Shown in pieces: positions 54,780 through 64,000 of a stretch of 64,000 bases of DNA. Numbering within the stretch: the stretch's first letter is position 1; the number at the start of each line of letters is the position of its first letter. The DNA comes from Usnea hakonensis (Eukaryota; Ascomycota; Lecanoromycetes; Lecanorales; Parmeliaceae): NCBI GenBank assembly GCA_013423325.1, contig BLJB01000127.1, positions 248,001-312,000 of the forward strand, given 5' to 3'. Both the position numbers and the translations under genes were made by a program. The notes below the pieces were generated by a model that saw only the letters and a list, made by a program, of their open reading frames with translations, was not told where the DNA came from and searched no databases.

Positions 54780-56837
54780 TTAGCCCTCAAAGACAGCGTG
54801 GTTCAACTCCACCCCGAAGTCTTTGGCCATCTTCTTCATCTGCAACTCCATGTCATCCTCCATGCCACCACCTGCGCCAAAGAACTGCTGGACCTTCGTA
54901 GCATAGAAATACACGTCACTACCGAACAAAACGAACTTGAAGAGCAGATGGTTCCCAAGATTTTTGAACCTCTGGCTCAGGCTAAGATCAGGGCTATCGA
55001 CCAGACTACGCGACGCCCAATTGCCTGTTATTTTTATACGGTTGACCGGCGAGCCCAGGAATTGATTGTTTCCTTGGACGATGCGAAGATTTCGACCTAT
55101 GAAGATAAGTTCCTGGGGCCATTTTTTCTCGTCCCCTAGGATGTCTTTGATGCCCTTTCGCATCTTTTGCTGCATCTCGTAGGCACGTTCCTGCTGCTCC
55201 CTACCAGTCAAACCTTTTCTAATCTCTGCTGACGTGCTGTTATCGCCACCAGTATATGGTCTCAACAGGGTCGCAGAAGCAAATATGTCGGCATTGTTGA
55301 TACCCCAGCCTTGGACAATCTCGCCCAAAGTCTTGTTGTCAAAGGTCATTAAGCTCTTCCAAAAGAGACAATACTGGTGCCGAAAATCCGGCTTCATGTG
55401 CACGTACAGCCCATGGTCGATGAGTACGAGCTCTGGTTTCCCCGAAGGCAACCGTCGAATAAAGATGTTCCCAGGATGCGGATCGCAATGTACCCAGCCC
55501 CAGAGGAACATCTGTGCCGAAAACAAGTCTATCATCGTTGTCATGACATCTTTCAAAGACAGGCCGAGTCCACCTTGCCCATCTTTGCCCTTCCACCAAT
55601 CTCGGTCAGGCTTGAGTCTCTCGTCAACGAGATTACTACGAACCATCTCTGTGACTTCTTCTATTTTAGGAGGATCGAGAGCGGCTCCATGACACCCTGG
55701 GCTACCTTGTCTCCATCTGCCTTCCCATGGTTTTGTCAGATGTTCTTTGTCCCACAATCGTACTCCTTCGATCCATTCAGCAGTCATTACACGCGTTGAG
55801 CTTAGCTCTCGAAAGACTTTGGGAACGTAGACTTTGTCTCGCAAGCGAGGCTCTCCAGCCACCAGCTGTGCCATTCTCTCAGCATTGTCGGCTTCATTGA
55901 CAAAGTCCGTCTCAAGCATCAATCGCTCAGTTATAAACGGTACAAGACTATACAAAGGAAGGTCGAACCAGTAGGTATATATCTTTGTCACGACCCTATT
56001 AGATGTTATGTCCTTAGCATCATTGCTGCGGTCGAATTACAAAGGTATTCTGTCGAAGGGAGCTTACTTGAAAGACCAAAGATCCCAGCCCACTTGGTGA
56101 GCAATCTCCCTTTTCTGCACCTTGACAGCAACTTCTGTTCCATCTTGCAATCGTGCCCAGTGTACTTGAGCAACGCTCGCACTAGCTCTTGCGCTTCTCT
56201 CCATTATACCCTTCTCTGGGTCACCACTAAAGCTAACGCCGAATACCTCTTCAGGAGTCTTCCCAAAATCTTCTTTTATCACTTGCTCAACGTCTTTCCA
56301 ATCGTTCTGAGGGGCGTCATCGAACATTTTGGCAAACATTTTCTGGAACTCGGGGGGTAAAACGGCAGACTGCATAGCGATTGCTTGACCAATCTTAAGG
56401 TACAAACCTCCATTTGACTGGAGGAGGCCGGCTAAGCGTTCTGCATTGCGAGCGTGAAGAGCTTGTATGGAGGCTGCAAGAGGTGGATTTGGTCGAAAGT
56501 TGATCTTGTAGTCTAGGGCTACGATGAGACCCAAACCGAAGGTGCGAACACTGCGGGTTAAGGAAGAGGCATAGAACTGTCTGTCGATTCCGTATAAGGC
56601 ACCCGTGCCGAGAGCGAGATATATGAGACGTCGAACCCATTTTCTCGCTCGATGATAAGTCTTTGCAGGAGTCGGTCTGCCCAACGAACTCGGGGAAGGA
56701 AGAGCGAAGGGTTGGAATTGCTGGGTTTGGAGAGATCTGAAAGGCAAGTAAGGGTATAGTCTCCTTTGACTGACTATACTAGAAGGTTTGGAACTCTTGA
56801 TGCAGTGTATATAAAGCTGTGAAGCAGGGCGAACCAT
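54780..56837 (-). CDS. Mitochondrial ABC1/ADCK (Mcp2/ADCK1-type) kinase-like protein
   Basis: Exons 56837-56068 and 55995-54780 give 661 residues. The N terminus is basic and Ser-rich with RRLYPYLPFRSL, a likely mitochondrial presequence, then one hydrophobic segment (LIYLALGTGALYGI). ABC1/UbiB signatures are clear: the KxGQ motif in LYLKIGQAIAMQSAVLP, the Ala-rich loop ASASVAQVH, the lysine in VAVKVQ, HCDPHPGNIF for the catalytic loop and LIDHGLY as the DFG equivalent. Overall similarity points to the ADCK1/ADCK5 branch, yeast Mcp2, linked to mitochondrial lipid homeostasis rather than to coenzyme Q synthesis itself. Length is normal. Confidence 0.9.
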
Positions 56838-59828
56838 CTCAAAGGGGACAATGGGCGGTCGCAGCAGTGAAACGACGGTGAGAATATATATTGCTATGTT
56901 ATGAGTCTGCCTAATGATGCCTAGACTTCACAAAAAAAGAATCTCATGCTGGGTGAACTTCGGCACTCACAGAGACGCTAAGAATCGGACCAATCGGACC
57001 CCTGGCTACAACATATCATTCGCTTAGATGACCTTATACGCACCGTCGCATTGCGCATTTCAGGAACATACTGCGGTATCATGTGGCAACTAAGATGTAC
57101 TTGGTAGAGACTAGAGAGCTATGTGCAGCTTCACACTGTCTTGACATTTCCAAATCTTCTCGATAGCTGTAACCACTTATCCGCCTTTCTGTGAGGAGAT
57201 CAACATGTTGGAGAGTGTATTGTGATGCACTCCTACACTCACGCCTGTGTTACTGATGATTGCGTCCAGGACTTCGAACCTCTCTGATCTTTACTTGCTC
57301 TAATACAATGTATGTTGATACAGCTGTTACGAGTTTTGTCCAGAGCGGATGGTAGGCTGTTACTGCGGACCAATCTTAGGGAGTCCATCAACCAGAGCCA
57401 CCGATTACTGTCGAAGATGGATTACATCATTATGTGCTCCAGTAGCTTTATCAAAGTCACGATACATCGATGAGTTAGGAAATTCTGACCGACCCTCGAA
57501 GTCAACAGCGAATATACACGTGGGGAGCGATTCGACAGGTTTCTGCCGTTTTAATTAGTATCACATCCTTCAGGACTCTGCTCCGGGAGACCGTTTGATG
57601 GATGTGTCCGAGTCGATTGTTTAAATCCTGTCCTTATAAGGGCCGAGATCGAAGTCTTAAAGGCGATCAGCCGACTACGAACCAAAGGTTTTGTGCATTA
57701 GGCTTACGTGGACACCTGACAAGTCTGACATCGAGTTAATCATGTGTAATAAAGCTCGAGAGATCCTGGCATTACCATTAATCTGTCTCAGTCCGTCCTC
57801 AATCGCAACCAACCGTATCTGCAAGGTGACGGGTTTCGATTGACCGTCAACGAATAGGCAATCCTTGCTAACGCTTGAAATGCGGTGAAAAGAGCTCAAG
57901 ATGAAGGCGCGAAGGGTCGCTGAACGAGCTTGTTGGCGGCAATTGAAGATCGTCGTCTTGGTTCACCACAGTGATGCCTGAGGAGAATGAGGGTGAGAAT
58001 AGATGATGGTGTCTCATCAGCGATTCCAACAGCCCCGCAGCCAGCTCATGGTGCGAATTCTGCATTCTATCTCCCGTCGCTCCATCGCTCTGCGTTGATC
58101 GGCGTCGTAGTCTTTTCGATGCACTGAGTTCTAGCAACGTATTGAGAATGCCATTCCTATTCCAGCGACATTGTCACAATATTTCATGCCAAGAAGGCGG
58201 ATCTACAGCGAGACGACCTGCGTCCACCTATAGACCGAATAAATATTGTTCAGCAGGTACAGCTATGTCAACAAGCTTGGTGCCAAGTTGATCTTGCATA
58301 TGGGAAATATCGTCTGCTTGATCCTAATCCAGAGTCGTTCCATTCGTCAGACCAACAGCAATTTTAAATCGCTTCTTCGCAAACTACCCCTACACCTCCT
58401 CTTCGCCCTTTCACTTCCTTCATCAAAATTCATATACATCATCAGAAAGTCTCCATCCAAGTTCAAAATATAAGCTAAACTTTTATATACCATGTTCACC
58501 TTCAGGGCTACGTTAATGACCCAAACGAGCAATACCGTGATCAAAAGAATGAAAGGCTCACCCACGCTGGACAATCTCTCAATGCAGCCACTCGTTACAC
58601 ATACACTGCTTAGCGCTTTGTGGAAAGATTACATATTGTCAAGGCCTTCTTCGGCTCTCCGTTGACTCGTAGTACAGAGTACCTGCATTGTCGCTGATAT
58701 AGTGTCGCTCAACATCCGGCGCGAGGAAGTAGTTCGCAAAGCCCGCCGCGTACGGAGATTTCAGGACAGAGCAAATTGTTTCGAAGATGACGTAGAACAT
58801 CCCTTACACATTGTCAAATCCGAGTCTGAATCGAATTCCCAGATGCCCGATCTCGTTCCTATAAGATAAAGACACTACCAGGGCGGCAGTGCCTTTACTG
58901 CCAAGGTGATATCGACCTACGTCTGGAGAAGTAATTCCATAAACTTAGCAGTAAATATTCATTGCAGGCTTTGCAGCGGCACATCGAGCACCATCACTTG
59001 GGCCCCTCGAATCCTATCATTGCGCGCATCTAGCATATGACGCGGTCTCGCTTGACAGCATAATGCATTCTAATATGGCGACCATTCACAGACGCTATGT
59101 GTCAGATAAGGTTTAGCATTCTTGGTTTCAATTGTTCATTAGTCTGGGCTACTCTGAGCTTTTTGATAGGTTATGTTCCGGGAGGAAGGGTACTACATAT
59201 TTCGATATGTTATCTCAACCACTGGAGGAGGATCTGACATGCTTTTAATTGATTAACAGAAAACATGTAAGTCTGGCTGACGCTGACGATAGACTGGTGC
59301 CACATGCTGCACGTGCTGTGCAGCCAACAGCGTCGAGTTATCAGGTCGTCTACCCCTGCGGCACCACCCGAAACTACCTAGGAGTAGAAAGGTTTAGCTT
59401 GGAGCTTAGCCCAAAAGAACCTAGGTTCCTACCCCAAGGAACAAGGTACTGGCCGAGCTGGCTGGTACCGCACTCTGGTGGCTAAATCTACTCCCTCCAA
59501 CCTCCCATACAACTCCTCCAATATCAGGGAAGCCCGCGTCTCTCAGCAACCTACCTTAAGCTGTCCCACTCACTCATCAACAAAAGCTGTTCTATTCCAC
59601 AAGATAAATAACAATAATGAAGATCTAATCATCTGTGGCATATCATACTCATGAGTCTATACATAGCGCGCAATCGCCAATGCGCTCACACCGGGCTCCC
59701 AGGGGCTCTCTAAGCCTCCTCCTACCCTCGAATCCCATCTAGGCGCACAGACACCACCTCATTAATAGCACAATTATCACCCCTCAACCCAACTCGATTA
59801 ACTCTCTGGCCAGAGAACACCTTTCACA
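56838..59828. other. 3-kb gene-poor region with coding-like fragments
   Basis: No intact gene was recognised. One minus-strand piece, 58800-58639, reads like the end of a protein (GFANYFLAPDVERHYI then a stop 24 residues on), but no upstream exon or family was found. Frames at 57868-58137 and 57675-57899 (minus) also look partly coding, without motif. A perfect 12-bp palindrome GAACCTAGGTTC lies at 59417-59428. The final part, with ACCCCT and CCAC tracts, is the palI promoter; no GCCAAG was seen in its last 400 bases. Confidence 0.45.
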
Positions 59829-62573
59829 ATGCTCCGACCGGCGACCCCATTGACCGTTCTCTTCTTCGTCGCCTTCGTTTTACTGCTCATTTCCACCATA
59901 TCCACACCCATAGTCAAAGGCATACCTCTTGCTTATTATAATGGAGTGACATACGGCGTCCTCGGATACTGTCAGTCAACTGGATGCAGCAAGGCCCAAA
60001 TCGGATACTCTAGTAAGTGAAATCCTCTGTTGGAGTGCATCAGACACGGAAACTCTTGGGGAGTCGATTTATGCTCCGAGCTGCATCATTCTCTGCACTG
60101 TTGCCAGCAGATCGACGATTCGTAAACGGGAATGCTAAGCCTGCCTCCACAGATCCAAGTAACGATAATCCCAACTTCTCCCTCCCTTCTAGTACTCGAC
60201 ACGATCTCTCTTCGATCCTCATCGTTCATCCAATTGCTGCCATCCTCACACTCGTATGCTTCATATTAGCTGCTGCCTCCCATCTGCACTCGCCATCGCA
60301 TTCGCCTCGCTATCTCCTTGGTCTCATCATCTTATCGATACCAACTCTTTTGATTACTCTGCTGGCGTTTTTAGTAGACATCTTGCTGTTCATACCGCAT
60401 CTCGCGTGGGGAGGATGGATCGTGCTGGCAGCCACCATCCTCATTCTGGCAAGTGGTATTGTTACTTGCGCAATGCGAAGAACCTTAGTTAGCAGGAAAG
60501 CTCGAAAGAAGAGAATAGCTGAGAATGCGGAAATGAATGGAGAAAACTTCTATGCTCGCCAAGCTGCGCCCCCAGTCATGGCCATGGACAGGGCGGATTC
60601 GCCACCTCCTTTGGCAAATCAACCAGCTATGAGTGGCGGCATCAATGACAACAAATTGCCAGCATTCGCCACTTTTGAGACGAAGAATACAGGTGATGAG
60701 GATCGAATACCCCTCAACACAAGAACGCCATCCAACAAGACAGTACCAAGCGTGCCCAGCAGTGGAAGAGAAGCATATTCGGATGATGGTTTCAACAGAT
60801 ATGGCGGATCCGGGAGGGGAGGACCCAGTGGCATGCGCGGGGGTCGTGGTGGAGGCTACAATGGACCAAAGGACGAGTACGGAAATCCTTTACCACCGTC
60901 GAATGCGTTCGGTCCAATACCGCTTGATGGACGGAGGAGGGACATGTCTGAGCCGCCAATGAGACGTCAGTATTCTAATGAGACAATGAATTCTCAAAGC
61001 TCGCGTGGTAGGGGAAGAGGAGGAGGATACGGATTTCGAGGGTACGGCAGGGGCGGGCCTGGAAGAGGTGGACCCTACGGGCCCAACCGAGGCGGCTATG
61101 GGCCAGGTAGAGGCGGCTATGGACCTGGCAATGGAAGGGGAGGCATACCTATGGGTGCAATGGCAGCCGCAGCAGGCGCCGGCATGATGGCGGATGACTA
61201 CGGGCGAGGGCAAGGGCCGCCACCTGGATACGCTAATGGCTATCCTCCAGAAAGTCGCCCCGGGCAATATGATGGCTATGGTGGGCCTGCCGGATATAAA
61301 AGAAGTCCGTCCGCTCCAAGCTATGGAAGACGGCCTTCACCAGGGCCGCCATCTGCACCTGGAGGATATGGAAGACAGTCCCCTGGGCCTCCATCGGCAC
61401 CCGGAGGATATAGAAGACAGTCTCCTGGGCCTCCATCGGCGCCTGGAGCCTACAGGAGAGGGCCTTCACCAGCCGGATACGGAAGAGGAGCGCCACCACC
61501 TCAACAGACAATGCCAGGAGCCTACGGTGAAGACCCTCTGCCAGGCGGCGACTACGCGTATATGAGGCACGAAGCTCCACCAGACCAAGAACCAATACAA
61601 CCTTACAGAAATGAGCCCTCTCCACCACTGCCGATCCACCATCCTGGTGACGGCGAGATAATAGGGCAAGCTATAGAAATGGACGCGAGGACCGGGAGTC
61701 CAGGACTCGCGTCTCCTCAATTTCCCCGAACGCAACAGCTGCGGGATAGCGATAGCGAGGTGCAAGGCCTCGTGGGCCTCCAAAAGCAAGGAGCGAACAA
61801 AGAGCACAGGGATTCGCCCATGAGCCTGACGAGTGTCTATAGTGGTGAACAGTAAGCCAATGCCCTTGCAGCCCTTTCTTTTCGCGTCATTAACCATGTT
61901 CAGACAATACGTTCCACCCCGCTCTGCGTGGACAGGGGTAACCCGCGGTGTCACCCCACCTCCCAACACCATTGCCCTAGACCTCATTGAACTTCCTACT
62001 TCCAACCAAACTCCAATGCGAAGACCCCGCACCTCCTCACTACCACAAGCTCACGCCCCTGGACATGGTCGCAATCAATCTTCCGCCGACGCTTACTACG
62101 AAGATGTCGACCCTCGCTTCGTCGCTCCTGAAACAGACACCGCCCGCCAAACGCAAGCGACCGCGTCTTCCGGGGCTGTTCCCTCATCGCTGATGCCCGG
62201 CATCACACATGCACCCTCGAGCCTACCCAAACCCCAGCATCCGACGATTGAGACAATAGATCCTAGTTCATCATACGAGGAATTACAAGACGGCGAAATG
62301 AGTCCTGCGAGTGACATGACATCGATTAGCCAAAGAGGTATAAATCCGGACTGGCGGCCGGGAATGGAAGCAGCCAGTGGCCATCGAAGTGGGCAGCCCA
62401 ATCTAGGCGTGCCTGGGAAGAAGGAACAGAGACAGCAGCAGCAACAGCAGCAGCAGCAGCAGCAAAGGGATATGCTGTTGAGTTCGAACCCCGATTTCGA
62501 GCTGCCCGGTGGGAGTGGACCCCACGGAAGGATACCGGCTGGTGTCAGAGTTCAACAGGGACAGGCATTTTGA
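59829..62573 (+). CDS. palI: PalI/Rim9 pH-response membrane protein
   Basis: Exons 59829-60012, 60153-61851 and 61904-62573 give 850 residues. The N terminus has the PalI/Sur7-like fold: helix 1 (LTVLFFVAFVLLLISTISTP), an external loop with GVLGYCQSTGCS, then three more helices up to about residue 165. PalI/Rim9 helps place the pH sensor PalH at the plasma membrane and signals towards PacC. The long cytoplasmic tail is low-complexity: Arg-Gly-Gly repeats (about 250-380), a 14-residue tandem repeat, a poly-Gln run, and the family's C-terminal blocks AYYEDVDPRFVAP, SISQRGINPDWRP and LLSSNPDFELPGG. These end blocks, recovered only after splicing intron 2, make the identification firm. Confidence 0.93.
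61340..61465. repeat. Three 42-bp tandem repeats inside palI
   Basis: Units start at 61340, 61382 and 61424 and encode PGPPSAPGGYGRQS-type 14-residue repeats in the PalI tail. Synonymous changes between copies show they are not a very recent duplication. Confidence 0.85.
62433..62465. repeat. CAG/CAA microsatellite encoding poly-Gln in palI
   Basis: Eleven consecutive Gln codons (CAG x3, CAA, CAG x6, CAA). It is in frame, so length changes would alter only the poly-Gln run. Confidence 0.9.
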
Positions 62574-63191
62574 GTGTCTCGCGCTCTATTTTCTATTGAC
62601 GATTCCTCCATCGCCGCATCGGTGCATTTGTATTCTCACTTCTTGTTTCTCTTAGCGACAGCACAAGTCTAGTCAGTCTTATCATGCAGGATACCTACCG
62701 GTCCATGTACACTCTAGAAGGGGGCTCCATCATCGTACGACCATTGCGCGCATTTTTGTGGTCAAAAGGACCTTTGGCCCCTTTTTTGTATGGTGTTTAA
62801 TTCTTTTTTCTTCTTCTTCTTTTCTGGAACGGATGGTGTGTACATAACGTGGTGAAAGAGAGAATTTGGGCAATATTTTTGCCTTTAGGTTTTGAATATG
62901 TATTAGCGAGTGAGCGACAATATACAAAATCAATCACAATTATATTGCCACAGATTCTTCACGGTGGCGCTGTTATGTGAGCATCGAGGCAGATTTTCGA
63001 ACAACATTTGAGGCGAGTTATATCTCATAAAAAATGGGTATCTGTCTATTTACTTTCCTTCTCTCTCTAAAATTAATTGATCGTATCCATCCAGCGTCGT
63101 GAACCATAAGCTATCTATTATAATCGTCACGGACCTCTCAAGTCGTGAGAGAAGTGTATTAAATCGTAACCATCCCTAGCTCCACAAACCA
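62574..63191. other. Convergent intergenic region
   Basis: About 620 bases between the palI stop and the stop of the DUF3433 gene. It contains a TTC-rich tract near 62804-62824. No supported gene. Confidence 0.5.
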
Positions 63192-63998
63192 TCAAACCAA
63201 GTCACCGTGTCTCGGACTCCCCGTCCGCAAATGATCTATCCTCCCCCTTGCCGTAAAACGGGTGAATCTCTCCAACCGATCAATACCAAGGTGTTCTTTT
63301 CCATCCCTGCCCACATACACCTTGAACGCATACCTCGGTATCTCCTTCTCCCCAGCCGGCGTCCCCAGCAACTTGGTCACCAGATCGATTCGGCTCTTCG
63401 GCTCCGAAAACGCCGGCTCCGTGAGAATCGGGCTCTGGTAGACGAAGCTGATGAGTTGTCCCAGCGAGCTGATATCGTGAGGCAAACGGCGCTTACGGGT
63501 CGGCCAGATAACGACGAATGAGACGGCATAGATGGCGACGAAGAGAACGAGAGCGTAGTAGCCTGGCATACTGGCAATGATTCGGATGTCTTGGGTTTTG
63601 ACGACGAATTGGGCGGTGAAGATCCCGCCTGCCAGGATGGGCAGCGTGAGGGACAAGAGACTGACGAACGAAATGTAGGCGACTTTGTAGTGCCGATTAA
63701 TGAGGGCTTTGATGGTGACCTCAATTGGTAGGCATGCATTATAGTCAAGGAGGAGGGATTGTTCAGCTGAGGCACCGTCGCGGTGGGCGAGGGAAGCGAA
63801 CGGTTGGAGAGCGCGAAAGTAGAGGTCGATGGGCTGCCAGAGGAGAAAGAGGAGCATGCCAATTAACGAGGGTATGAAGCTGTACAGGAAGTCCGCAGGA
63901 GAGAAGCCTTCAGTCGTCGTAGGAGCCGGGAGTAGAGGCAGAAAGCCCTGTTCAACGGCATGGTTGACGAAGCTGACTACGATGAAGGCGATCATCAA
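63192..63998 (-). CDS. DUF3433-type multi-pass membrane protein, 5' part outside window
   Basis: The last 268 codons of a larger gene; the frame is open to the right edge of the window and ends at a stop at 63192. Five or six hydrophobic segments are visible (for example SLIGMLLFLLWQPIDLYFRA, LPILAGGIFTAQFVV and YALVLFVAIYAVSFVVIW). The core LYFRALQPFASLAHRDGASA followed by LLLDY is the recurring signature of fungal DUF3433 proteins. The cytosolic C-terminal tail includes PRYAFKVYVGRDGKEHLGID. DUF3433 proteins are fungus-specific and of unknown function; Neurospora SPRAY is a relative. Whether more exons lie inside the frame cannot be judged without the 5' part. Confidence 0.8.
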   Translation of the reverse strand: MMIAFIVVSFVNHAVEQGFLPLLPAPTTTEGFSPADFLYSFIPSLIGMLLFLLWQPIDLYFRALQPFASLAHRDGASAEQSLLLDYNACLPIEVTIKALINRHYKVAYISFVSLLSLTLPILAGGIFTAQFVVKTQDIRIIASMPGYYALVLFVAIYAVSFVVIWPTRKRRLPHDISSLGQLISFVYQSPILTEPAFSEPKSRIDLVTKLLGTPAGEKEIPRYAFKVYVGRDGKEHLGIDRLERFTRFTARGRIDHLRTGSPRHGDLV

Positions 63999-64000
63999 GA

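Noticed and set aside
61466..62032. 188-codon minus-strand frame at the palI exon 2/3 junction
   Set aside because: It crosses the palI intron and is antisense to conserved PalI tail blocks. No family motif.

Overview
This window is nuclear DNA of a filamentous ascomycete (Pezizomycotina). The genes have several short GT-AG introns, mostly 48-80 nt. They include fungus-specific families: PacC and PalI pH signalling, Zn2Cys6 regulators, a fungal rhodopsin-like domain, DUF3433, and a Gfd2/YDR514C-like exonuclease. Class or genus cannot be fixed from sequence alone. All exon structures given here were derived by reading frame, splice site and family motif. For the main genes, intron phases were checked to add up.

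Left part (1-19 kb): an SDR oxidoreductase converges with a UPC2-like Zn2Cys6 regulator. An RBM5/RBM10-type splicing factor is divergent from a stand-alone MJ1316/DUF504 RNA-end-recognition protein. A two-domain extradiol dioxygenase-like protein converges with a fumarylacetoacetate hydrolase-family protein, a plausible aromatic ring-cleavage pair. Next come a 5'-truncated fungal rhodopsin-like gene, a 2EXR/F-box-like hypothetical protein, two short tandem-repeat blocks, a secreted/membrane kelch protein, and a decayed cytochrome P450 remnant.

Middle (19-44 kb): a possible Myb/HTH-like fragment, a TMEM205-like membrane protein, Ku80, a lipase-like alpha/beta hydrolase with a long charged coiled coil, a Ser/Thr-rich single-pass membrane protein, an ING-type PHD protein divergent from a Gfd2/QIP-like DEDDh nuclease, an Fkh1/2-type FHA-forkhead factor, and the DEAD-box helicase Dbp8.

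Right part (44-64 kb): PacC, a large Gal4-type regulator, a wax-synthase-like MBOAT protein, a small Lys/Glu-rich protein, a mitochondrial ADCK1/Mcp2-type kinase-like protein, a 3-kb gene-poor stretch, PalI/Rim9, and the 3' part of a DUF3433 membrane protein cut by the window edge. PacC (transcription factor) and PalI (membrane component) belong to the same ambient-pH pathway and lie about 13.4 kb apart. The pacC upstream region carries a dense set of GCCAAG elements, the core of the known PacC binding site, which suggests autoregulation. A family of GGTAC/ACCTTACC palindromic elements recurs in intergenic DNA.

No rRNA, tRNA, CRISPR array or intact transposon was recognised by eye.
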